Of a stretch of 54,335 bases of DNA, positions 35,744 to 45,550 are shown one piece after another. A program made the position numbers and the translations under genes. The notes beneath the pieces were generated by a model that was given only the letters and a program-made list of their open reading frames with translations, had not been told where the DNA came from and did not search any database. Origin of the DNA: Solicoccozyma terricola (Eukaryota > Basidiomycota > Tremellomycetes > Filobasidiales > Piskurozymaceae); NCBI GenBank assembly GCA_001600875.1, contig BCLD01000005.1, positions 653,550-707,884 of the forward strand, in the 5' to 3' direction. Position 1 is the first letter of the stretch, and the number at the start of each line of letters is the position of its first letter.

Positions 35744-38375
35744 TCATTGCACCTTGTCGGCCCCAACCCGAAGGAATGGCACTCTCACGTGAATCTTGCC
35801 CCCTCTATTCGCTCGAGCAAACCACGGCACCAGAGTGAGCTTCTCATCCAACTTCTTCCACGTCCTCGCTGGCTGGCCTCGGCGAACCGGCCTGTAAAGT
35901 ACATTCGGATCTCCGCTGTCGAGCGCGAAAACACATCCTGGCTTAGTGGTCAGCTTGACGAGTGGAATACCCTCAATCTCCATCGCCTCTTCTTCGAACT
36001 CGGCAGCCTCGGACAAACCCAGGCGCTCAAAGTGGGGATACGAATCTTCGAGAGATTTGTTATCCATGTCCTCTGCGACGTAGACAATAGGGCCTCGTTT
36101 GACAGTCAGTGTATCTTGCCGGGTGTTTGGATGCGGCGATAGCAGACGCGGTGGCATGTCGAACGTCAGGGAGATCGTGTCATTGGAATTCAGGTCGACC
36201 GTCTCAAATCCGGGCAACACTTCCGAGTGGCGGGTGGCAGAAAGCTGATTGAGCAGATGATTAGTTTATCGTAATTGGTCAACCACCCCATTGCCAACGC
36301 ACCGTATAGTTCTCAGCATACTCTGGTCTCGGTATAAGTAGTTTCATACTCCAGCCCTTTGGTACGCTCCCTTCCCACTTGGTTTGACCCTTCCAAGGCA
36401 TCTCTGTTGACATCCTCAGAGTGGCAACTTCTCCTCCGGGCAGCTCGATGACCCGCTCTGCAGAGACGAAGAGGTAAACCGCGACGCGGATGATCTTTTG
36501 CTGAGCGTCGATATCCACTGCCCAGGTGTAGCCACCGAGCATTCCAAGCGTCCTTGACAGGTTTGGAGGGCAACAGCATACTGCGGGCCGCAATTCAGCG
36601 CCAAGGCAGGCAGGACCTCCGATATACCGATCCTCTCACCTTCAAACCACTCGGCTCTCTGTGCCGTCTCATCCGCACACGTCGCATGCTTGTTAGCATA
36701 ACTAAACGCCTTCCCATCCAAACTCCCACCACTGATGACGGCGTTGTGCAGGCAGAGTTCCAGAATGTCCCGAACCTTGCCATCGAGCTTGTGACTGAGC
36801 ATTCTCTCAGATGTCATCATTGCAGCGATGGATGCACACGTCTCCGCGTAGCATCCTCCTTCAACAGTGGATACGGGTAGGCTGTAGGGAATCTCAGAGA
36901 ATCCTTCCCACTGTGTAACGCACGATAATCAGGGCCCACGCTTTGTAAAAGGTAACGGCACGCTTCCAAACTCACTGAAGGCTCGCTCCCGAATCCCCCA
37001 GTCACATACATCTTCTTATTGATTGCATCCGACCACAGGCGATTGGCGTCAGCAAGGAACTTGCCTCCTAGATCTGCAGCGGCTGTTGTGAGATAGAAAG
37101 CTCGTACACTGTGCCCTAGAATAACGTCTTGTTCATGAAGTGGCAGATGAGATTGATTATAGCTGTAGGACGCGCAGGGAAGGGGGGGGGGGGGATCAGC
37201 TCATCATCACGGAGATTGATTCAAGCATACTCACGACTGGTCGTCGATACTGCTCATGGTGCCAGGCACTACTTCATCCTTCCTTAAACGAGCTTCGTAG
37301 GGAAAGTAAGAAAGCCCGTTTTGGTCTTCACGTTTGACCCCTCGAGCAGCAAGAAGGTACTGCCCGAATGCCAAATGGCTTGGATCTTTGGTCACCGAGT
37401 ACAGACGAAGGACAGCGAGTTCTAGCTCAGGATGGCCAGGGTATCCATGAAGCTGATTGTTATCTGGTCCAAACGTGCGAGCAAAGCACTCTACATTCTG
37501 TGATGACCCTCAAAACAGCATCAGAATATACTCCGGACATGTTGGCAAGTTGCAGCTTACCTTGATCATTGCGTCAAGCAGGCGACGGTCCTTGCTATAT
37601 GAATAATGTGCCAAGGCAGCTTCAAGCAGATGACCGGCATTATCTGGTAAGAAACAAAATGATGAGCTGGATGCTATATCTGAGGCAGAGACAATGCCCT
37701 CACACATCTCATGGGTATCACGCAAATTCTTGAAACGACCTTCGGGGTCGACGACTGTGAAGTAGATGTTCAAATACCCGTCTGGCTGTTGAGCGTTGAC
37801 GATCATATCGACGAGTTCATCTATAGCCTTGCGATAGACGCTAGCTGAGGCGGTGCTCGCAGTTTCAGGAGCGGATAAATAGTAGCAGGCTGCTTCGATC
37901 CTATACGCGGAGCAAGTGTCAGTGAAAACATCTACCTAAACGAACATCTGCCTTCAATCACCATTTTCCCACGTCGCTTTCCCAGAAGAGGGAGGGTGGA
38001 ATTCCATCGCTCTGAGAAGATGCAGCACCATAAGCAGGTGTCATTTCGACACGCGGGGTCCCCGCTCACCCTCGTCTTGGCACCATGCAAGCGCCTGACA
38101 TCGTATGCAGGATGCCAGCGTAACTTGAATGCGTTGTAACTACCTTGCTTCTTCAGTTGTGCGAGCTGAGTGTCGAGGACTTTCGAGAAGTACAGGTTCC
38201 GCAGTTTTCCGAAGAATGACGCAGGGTCGATTGCTGTGGATGAGAGGGGCGAGGTGGTGGTTAGTGCTGGCAGCTCTCGACAAGAAGCAGCCTACGAGTC
38301 AATATCACCAGAGGTGTTGTAAGAAGCTTGAGGATGTTCTCGGAAGCCTTGGGAGGGCGCAGACGTGATAGCCAT
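35744..38375 (-). CDS. GH127 glycosidase, putative beta-L-arabinofuranosidase (DUF1680)
   Basis: Family GH127 enzymes remove beta-L-arabinofuranosyl units with a cysteine nucleophile. The product begins MAITSAPSQGFREHPQASYN. An intron joins NTS to AIDPASFFGKLRNLYFSKVL, followed by RWHPAYDVRRLHGAKT, INAQQPDGYLNIYFTVVDP, GHSVRAFYLTTAAADLG, KKMYVTGGFGSEPS, ETCASIAAMMTSERML and LHNAVISGGSLDGKAFSYAN. The CCPPNLSRTLGMLGGYTWAV block carries the zinc-binding/catalytic cysteines. The C-terminal beta domain (KRGPIVYVAEDMDN; PVRRGQPARTWKKLDEKLTL) ends VGADKVQ. No signal peptide is visible, so it may act inside the cell on imported oligosaccharides (inference). An intron at about 37194 has a C13 tract before TACAG. 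Flanked by two sugar transporters. Confidence 0.87.
37182..37194. repeat. G13 run (C13 polypyrimidine tract of a GH127 intron)
   Basis: In the transcript, C13 then TTCCCTGCGCGTCCTACAG, just before the exon encoding the segment upstream of GHSVRAFYL. Confidence 0.75.
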
Positions 38376-38966
38376 TGTGATCGTGGTGTCCAGAATCGAT
38401 AATTGAGATTGGAACAATAAAGTCCTTGGCTTTTGGATGGTTTGCCATTTCACACTAGTCTGACAGGCTTCTTAGAATCTCACAATGCTCGGCGTTGACG
38501 GAGTGATCTCGGGGCGAGATACTGCGTATGGAGCTTCGTGGAGTACATGCGGAGCCACGAGCGGGTGGAGCAGTGACTTCGGTGCAGGTGACACCCAGTG
38601 CTTGCGGGCATGTCTGGGTCCGAACATCCTCCTTAATCGACTATGTTGGAATTCGAGGACTCGAGTGTCTCCACAGACGGCCCGGAGAGAACACCGATGA
38701 CGGGGTCCGCAGTGGCGAATCTGAGTTTGTGCCTGAACCACCTCCACCACCTGGTAGAGCGACAACTCCCAGTCCGAGGTATGGGGACAGCAGGCAGCCA
38801 GCTGATAATGACCATACTGCGAGGTGGACAGCCACTACCGAATCCAATCCGCCATCATTCCGCCCGTCGGAGGATCGTGAAAGTCTCCATTGACATAAAG
38901 AAGCGGCCGAAGCAACCTGGGACTCCAGATATCCCTCGAACAACACTTGGCCACCTCCACTTCAAG
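38376..38966. promoter_or_regulatory. Divergent promoter GH127 / alpha-glucoside-type transporter
   Basis: 591 bp between start codons. The frame upstream of the + start is open back to 38643, but it lacks transporter features. No RNA gene seen. A shared promoter would allow co-induction of hydrolase and transporter (inference). Confidence 0.5.
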
Positions 38967-41411
38967 ATGTCTCTTGCAACAGAACAACCTCACGTCGTCA
39001 CCGACGTCACCAGTCTCGACCTGGACAGTCACCTTATCAAACAGGCAGCTCAAGCTGACAAGCAAGATCATGAGCTCGGGTTGTGGGACGCGGTCAAGCA
39101 GCACAAAACCGCGGTCATGTTCTCGATGATCATGTCAGCATCACTGATCATGGAGGGATATGAGTGAGTTGCATTATGGCTTCTCGGATAGATGAGCAAT
39201 CGGCTGATGCCATAACGGATGCTCTTCTCTGCTGTCACATCGGATTGTGGCGAGATAGCCTACTCCTTCTCAATTCCTTCTACGCCTTGCCATCCTTCCT
39301 CAACCGATTCGGTATACGTGCCCCCAACGGGGCGCTCACCATCCCCCCCAGCTGGCAAAATGCGCTTTCGAACGGGGGACTGGCTGGGCAGATAAGTGAG
39401 TAAGGGGAAGAACCTGGCGTCTGATGTTTCCCTGTACTTAAAAACAACGGCAGTCGGTCTGTGTGCCGTCGGGTTCATTCAGGATCGCTACGGTAGTCGT
39501 AAAACCATCATATGGGGGATGATCTTCCTTACAGGAGCTCTCTTTCTCCTATTTTTCGCTACCTCTCTGGGAATGCTGGTGGCAGGCTATGTTCTCATCG
39601 GTTTGCCACTTGGAGCTTTTCAAATCTCGTCGACGGTGTTTGCTAGCGAGGTTTGCCCCATTCGTTTGAGGCCTTACCTCACTTGTTGGGTCTGCATGAG
39701 CTGGGGGGTGAGCAGTACAGATAGCTCGAACAAGTCACGTCCGTGTCTCACCCGACACTCCCTTTCTTGATTCCAGATTGGGATGTTCTTGGCTGCCGTG
39801 GTCACCAAGGGCACGTCAGGGATTCAAAGTGAATGGGGTGAGTGATGTGACCATGCTCTATAAGGTCAGCAACTGATAATCGTCGCTGCTGCACCTTGAT
39901 ATAGCTTGGAGAGGTATGTGTACAAGTTTCGCCTGGACCAGTTGCACCTTCCTGACTATTGTTTACGCCGTCGTCCGCAGCTCCTTATGCTCTTCAGTGG
40001 ATCTGGCCTCTCCCTATCGGCCTCGGTGCATACTATTCTCCAGAAAGCCCATACTGGCTTGTCCGGAAAGGCCGCATTCAGGATGCCGAAGATGCAGTCC
40101 GAAGATTGACAACCGTGTCACTAGTGGCCCCCGATCATGCTAGGAATAGTGTCGCCCTCATGGTACATACGAATGAGCTCGAGAAGCAGGAGACTGCCGG
40201 TGCAACCTATGCCGACTGTTTCAGAGGTATCAATCTGCGCAGAACCGAGATCGCCATGGCGGTGTGGATGATTCAAAATCTCGTAGGGAACGCGCTAGTC
40301 GGTTACGGAGCGACCTTGTGAGTCGTTTCGGTTTCCTGTGATGGTATTGATGTCTGATTCCCCCCTATTCCCCCCTCTCAGTTTACAACAAGCAGGGTTG
40401 GGGGCAGACAAGAGTTTCTCTGTGAACTTGGGTCTTCAGAGTACCTACATCATAGGCGCGCTCATATCATGGTTTCGTGAGTGTCCACGCTATTCTGAAG
40501 AGCCGGGCGTGCCATGTTGCAAAGCTGATCCATAATCTGTCGGCTCAGTCATCGGGATCATAGGCAGCCGAACGATATACTTCGGAGGTGCAGTCTACTG
40601 CTGCTTTACACTTCTCATCATCGGCATCCTTGGCTGCATCAATAAACAAGACATAGGCTATGCAGTTGGTGGTATTCTGATCGCTCAAAACCTGGTCTAT
40701 TCAGGTAAGTCGTCAGGAAGCTCGCTGAGAAGCATATCCTCGATCGGCACTGATGTTATGTCATCTTCAGCTTCTATCGGGCCCATTTGCTACTTCATCG
40801 TGTCAGACATGCCCAGCACACGTCTGCGGGCAAAGACGGTTGCCCTGGCACGTCTCGCCTACAACCTCATCGGCTTACCCGTCAACGTGATTACCCAGAG
40901 GATGTTGAACCCTGCTTCATTGAACTGGGGGGCTAAAGCCGGGTTCTTCTGGATGGGAAGCTGTATCCTGTGTGCGATATACTTGGTTAGTCGTCCGAAT
41001 GTTAATCTTGTCGCCACATACTAACGCTTAGCTGGTCGACATTTCAAAATAGTATTTCCGCTTGCCTGAAACGAGAGGTCGATCATTTGGTAGGTATCAT
41101 TGACTTGCGTTGCCCAAATTCCCAAGTCCTAACGAAGACGAGACACTACAACGACAGGTGAAATCGATTTACTATTCGAGCATGGAGTTTCTGCCAGGAA
41201 ATTCAAGCATACATCCGTCAAGCGTGAGTTTCGAGATCGACATAATGGTAAAGGGTCAACAATCCTGATGATGTCTTCCTATTTCGTTGCAGAGTTCCAC
41301 CTCAACGAGGATACGCCACCTGTGGCTCCCAATCAAGATTTGCCGAAAGTTTCCTCGGACAACATGGACGACGAAAAGCATCAAGAGATCCAACATGTCG
41401 AGCGGACATGA
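38967..41411 (+). CDS. MFS sugar porter, maltose/alpha-glucoside-transporter type
   Basis: Plasma-membrane proton-coupled sugar transporter. ATG 38967 gives MSLATEQPHVVTDVTSL, then LGLWDAVKQHKTAVMFSMIM and SASLIMEGYE. Further blocks: IPPSWQNALSNGGLAGQI, GLCAVGFIQDRYGSRKTI, GYVLIGLPLGAFQISSTVFA, EVCPIRLRPYLTCWVCMSWG, PIGLGAYYSPESPYWLVRKG, EIAMAVWMIQNLVGNALVGY, PICYFIVSDMPSTRLRAKT and YFRLPETRGRSFGEIDLLFE. The RYGSRKT, PESPYWL and PETRGRSF motifs are those of the sugar-porter family. The IP-SWQ-LSNG loop and LFE..VSARKF tail are typical of the fungal MAL-transporter group. It ends HVERT. About ten short introns. The substrate could be an oligosaccharide released or used by GH127 next door; that is inference. 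Confidence 0.88.
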
Positions 41412-42239
41412 AAGCTATATGGCGAATTGGAACGTACTGTTTGGATCTATATATCAGCCTATGTATGCGACGATGTGTATATGTCGAATCACGAGAGTTC
41501 ATCCCAGGATGGTCTTGGCATGGTCTTGGCCATCCGAATGCCATTGGTGCTGCTATAGCACACACAATATGTTCATCAATGATCGCGTTCGTCACAAGTA
41601 TCTCTTACTCTTCGGTTCAGGCTAATGTTTGGATTCAGACCGGCATATCCAGTTCCAAACTCAACGAAAGGTCCCCGTAAGATTTTAATATCTTCAAACT
41701 CGGGGTGAAAATGGTTTCCCCAGGAAGGTACTCACCGGAAAGCTGAGGGGAATGACTACCCACCCTAGCTGGAAACATCGCTCCGGAAATAATAGGCAAG
41801 AAACGGCAACGGTAAGTCCTCTGTTTAAGGAGCAAAGGGAAGCAACAACTGGTCGAAAAATTCTAAATCAAATCGGGAAGATTCTATTAGTACCTAGTAC
41901 TGGACCGCGTTCGCGCCAAACTCGTGAGCAACGAACGACCAGGCGGACGGAAGATTGGGGGGGGGGGGGGGGTAAAGGGGCTTAGCAATCGAGCTGTTCC
42001 TATTCCAATCTCATGTCGTATTGAAATATACCGGTCGTGCAGCGTGACTATACAACGAAGCAAGTGTTGTAACACCAACAGCGCTAAAATTGCCACTGAA
42101 CAACATTTTTTAAAACTGCTTCCAGTGTTTCAGAATACATACCAAGCTACACCACGATTCACTTCATCAACACAATTTTTTCTTTCTTTTCTTTCTTCGT
42201 ATACAGGACGACCTTACATCATGACTCAGACTCGGAGAA
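41412..42239. other. Convergent intergenic region
   Basis: 828 bp between transporter and oxidoreductase stops. It holds a G16 run at 41957-41972 and, at about 41906-41936, GTTCGCGCC...ACTCGTGAGCAACGAAC. The latter has inverted ends and resembles motifs in the long introns. No gene or RNA is supported. Confidence 0.45.
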
Positions 42240-43699
42240 CTAGTTCCCGATCTTGCCAGAGATATTGATTTCAAGAATGTTCTTCCCGGCTTTGATCTCC
42301 GACAGCTTCGGCATTTGATTGAGACGAATGAGCGCCGTGGACTTTGCAACCGCGGGGTCTCGACCGATACTCGCGACAGCCATGATCTGATCGTCCTTTG
42401 CGTAATATGAGACGAACTGAGGGAAGAGGTTACGCGCGTTAGCTTGTATTTTCTTTTTTTTTTTTTTCATTCAATGGTACGCCTCCGCCGCCTTACCTTC
42501 AGCTCTTTGGAGAGATCGCCATCGATCCAGTTCTCCATTTGTCCAGAGCCGTATCCGCAGTATCGAAGACCCCCGCCTACAGAAGACCAGAATACCGGGA
42601 CCTGGTTGAAAGCAACGTCAGCGGTTGATCGTGTGGCAATTGGTTGTGCCCTCCCCCACCTTAGTGTATGGCTTGGGATCGGAGGGTGACGCTATGGTAT
42701 GACCGACAGCGCGTCCCTGTTTTGAACATTTTTTCGGCAATGTCAGTGAAAGTGCGAGTAGTATGAAGTGATACCTACGGTGTTGCCCGCGACGTTCCAG
42801 TGTTCAATCCTTCGCTTCTCTTTATGCGGGTACTGAGGGTAGTGTGAGATGTCTCCGATCTACGAGGTGGGAAAGAGAGTCATTACACGGCCGTCTCAAT
42901 CACTAGCTACCCCTCCTTACTCACCGCAAAGATCCTACCATCGTAACCCTCAACCTTGAGATACTCATCGACAGCAATACCCTTATCTTTTTCCAACGAG
43001 AACCCACTGTCAGCCAAGAACTGTGTGGCTGGTCCGACTCCAACACCCATGACTAGCATTGTGCATTCGATAGGAGACTGGCCTTTGATAGCGACTGCGC
43101 CGACGGATTTCGGGTCGGTCTCTGGAAGTAGGAAGGATGATATTGAGCAGGCGTAACAGTTTGAAACAGTCGTATATATGACATGACACCCACCGCTTGG
43201 AAGAATCTTTTCGACACCAGCGTTCATGTGAAACCTGACACCCTTGCCTTCGAGGCTCTGTCGGAGGTGAGTGGTCTTCAGTAACCCATAGGAAACCCCC
43301 GTTCACAAATCCTCCTCACCTTCTGCAAAGCCTTGCCGATCTCGTCGCCCAAGATCGCACTGAAGGGAATCGGGTCCATACCGATGATGTCGACCGACGC
43401 TGGATTCTTTCCAGCGACGGCTTGAGCTAGCTGCAACCCGATCTTCCCATCAACCTGAGCACTTCACTCTTTTAAACCCTACCACACTTACCTCCATCCC
43501 AATGAATGAAGTTCCAATGATTGCAATCTTGGCATTCTCATTGATCCCTTCGACAATCTTCTTGACATCGTCTATTCCCCTCAATGTGTAGACTTTTTCC
43601 AAGTCCGCACCTTCGATTGGTAATTTCTTAGGGTTAGCACCGGGAGCGAGGACGAGGTAGTCGTATTTGAATGTCGTCGAGGGGGGGGGGACGGTGCGC

Positions 43700-43745
<46 letters not shown>

Positions 43746-43755
43746 ACGTCAACAA

Positions 43756-43800
<45 letters not shown>

Positions 43801-43852
43801 NNNNNNNNNNNNNNNNNNNNNNNNNNNNNNNNNNNNNNNNNNNNNNNNNNNN

Positions 43853-43900
<48 letters not shown>

Positions 43901-44834
43901 ACATCACGCACAGGTAGGCGAGGTACTCACGGTGGAGGTATGCAAATCGACCTTGAAATCGTCCTTGAGCTGTTCTGGAGTCCTCCATTGAACTTTTGCC
44001 GCATCAGCAACCAAACCCTTCGATAACTTTGTCCTGTTTTTTTCACATCAAAAGCAACGAATAATTAACGATTAACATTCAACCCACCACTCCATCCCGA
44101 TGTTTCACCTACCTATCAATAGGCGCATATCCTTCCTTTGAAAGCACTGTAATCTTCCCCTCATACCCGTTCTCTCTAAGACTTTCCAAACAGTGGATCG
44201 TCCCAGATCCACCTCCAACAATAACCACCATCTCATCCAACCTCCTCTCACTTTCCGCTTTCACCGCCTTGACTTTCCTGGAACTCGATACCATTCTCCC
44301 GACCTTGGACTTGATATCTTTGATCGGTGCAGTAACCATGATCTTCCCATCCTTCTCCTCAACTTGATATGAGAACAAACTATCTAAACCAGGCGAATCT
44401 TCAAGATCACCTGTACAGACGTTGAAACATGCACCGTGCCATGGACAAGTGACTCTGCCGGTTGAATCGAGTACACCTTTCGCCAAGGGAGCACCGTAGT
44501 GTGTGCAGTTTGCTGATGTGGCGTACTAGAGAGTGTGCAGTAGTAGAGGTTATTCAGCTAAGAAACAGAATATAATGGGTGGGGGTGGGCGGAGAAACAA
44601 AACACGCACAATCTTTCCTTGAACTTTAGATAGTAACACTTTCCCTTGATCGAATTCAACCTGCTTCATCTCCCCGTCCTTCAACTCGGAAGAATCGCAA
44701 ACGGCAAGTGTCTTTACCCCGTCGTCCATTGTCGCAGAGAAGTTTCTCGAGGTTATTGCTGGAAGTGTATAATGGGTAGGTCGTATGGATCGAGATGTGA
44801 TACGGTGGAGGATCGATGGGAACCTCTTCAGCAT
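42240..44834 (-). CDS. Rieske-domain AIF-like (AIFM3-type) NAD(P)H oxidoreductase, gapped
   Basis: Mitochondrial FAD-dependent oxidoreductase with an N-terminal Rieske [2Fe-2S] domain. The N-terminus MLKRFPSILHRITSRSIRPT is a clear presequence. Rieske ligands: NCTHYGAPLAKG (Cys-x-His) and CPWHGACFNVCTG (Cys-x2-His). The FAD site is VVIVGGGSGTIHCLESLREN, then APIDRTKLSKGL, FKYDYLVLAPGANPKKLPI, IAIIGTSFIGME and the second FAD motif GRIFAIGDI. It ends NISGKIGN. Between the exon ending DFKVDLHTST (about 43941) and STTFKYDYLV (about 43679) lie only G/C runs and 52 N. No AG acceptor exists there, and about 20 residues expected in the family are missing. So part of an exon is lost in the gap and the gene is incomplete in this assembly, not necessarily in the organism. 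Confidence 0.85.
43681..43899. repeat. Poly-G tracts flanking an assembly gap
   Basis: G10 (43681-43690), G43 (43702-43744), G42 (43759-43800), N52 (43801-43852) and G47 (43853-43899), separated by short unique pieces. The runs continue up to the Ns on both sides, so the gap probably comes from failure to read through the homopolymer. Confidence 0.9.
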
Positions 44835-45550
44835 GCGAAGTGGAGGGCTGTGTGTCGGGGTTCAATCGGCGTTGAACGGTGGGACGATTGAAGGATAGTC
44901 AGCAGGGATGGACGACAAGGCTGTGTGGTGTCCTTGCCAGACCCGATACCCAGCACCCCTCCTACTCACCTAGGGCTGTAATTTGAAGATTGTGCGAATG
45001 TCCAACAGCATCCAAATCGAGGATGAAACACTAGCCTTTGGTTGGATGCGATGTTCCGATCTACAGGTGACGTCAGCAATGTAATCACGTGACTCGACCA
45101 ATCAGCTTGCACACAGTACACGACATACCATACCACATCACCGTATGGACCACAGAACACAGAAGGACAGAAGGGACTTGCTGGTGGTCTCTTTTGAATG
45201 CATACTACTGGCCACGCTGATACTTGGGATCCCCNCCTGCCACTCCCATTCCCCACCCCTGACTACCCACCCACTCCCACTCCCCACCACCCCGTCCCCC
45301 GCATCTGCTATGGATTCGCCACCCGGGCTAATATCCCCGCCACCGCCCGCGCCAGGCCCCATGGCAACAGAGGTGACATCGACCACGTTGGCTTCACAGG
45401 TCATATCGACAACCAACAGCACAGAACACATCAATCCAAACCATCGAACAGCTGCGGGAGTGCACTGCATACAATCCCACTGCGCGTGGTTTCAGGTATT
45501 CTCTTGCCCCCCGACCACGTCCACGAACGACAGTCAACACGTTCGATATC
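44835..45550. promoter_or_regulatory. Divergent promoter, AIFM3-like / Mcx1, with CRE, E-box and CCAAT
   Basis: 716 bp between starts. Within 35 bp lie TGACGTCA (45068-45075), TCACGTGA (45085-45092) and CCAAT (45098-45102), sites known for CREB/ATF-type bZIP, bHLH (Cbf1-like) and HAP-complex factors respectively. A single N occurs at 45235. ORFs from 45145 to 45564 overlap the Mcx1 leader and are probably not translated. Confidence 0.6.

Noticed and set aside
43450..44026. ORFs of poly-Pro or poly-Gly with X residues
   Set aside because: They are translations of G/C homopolymers across an N gap inside an intron of the AIFM3-like gene.
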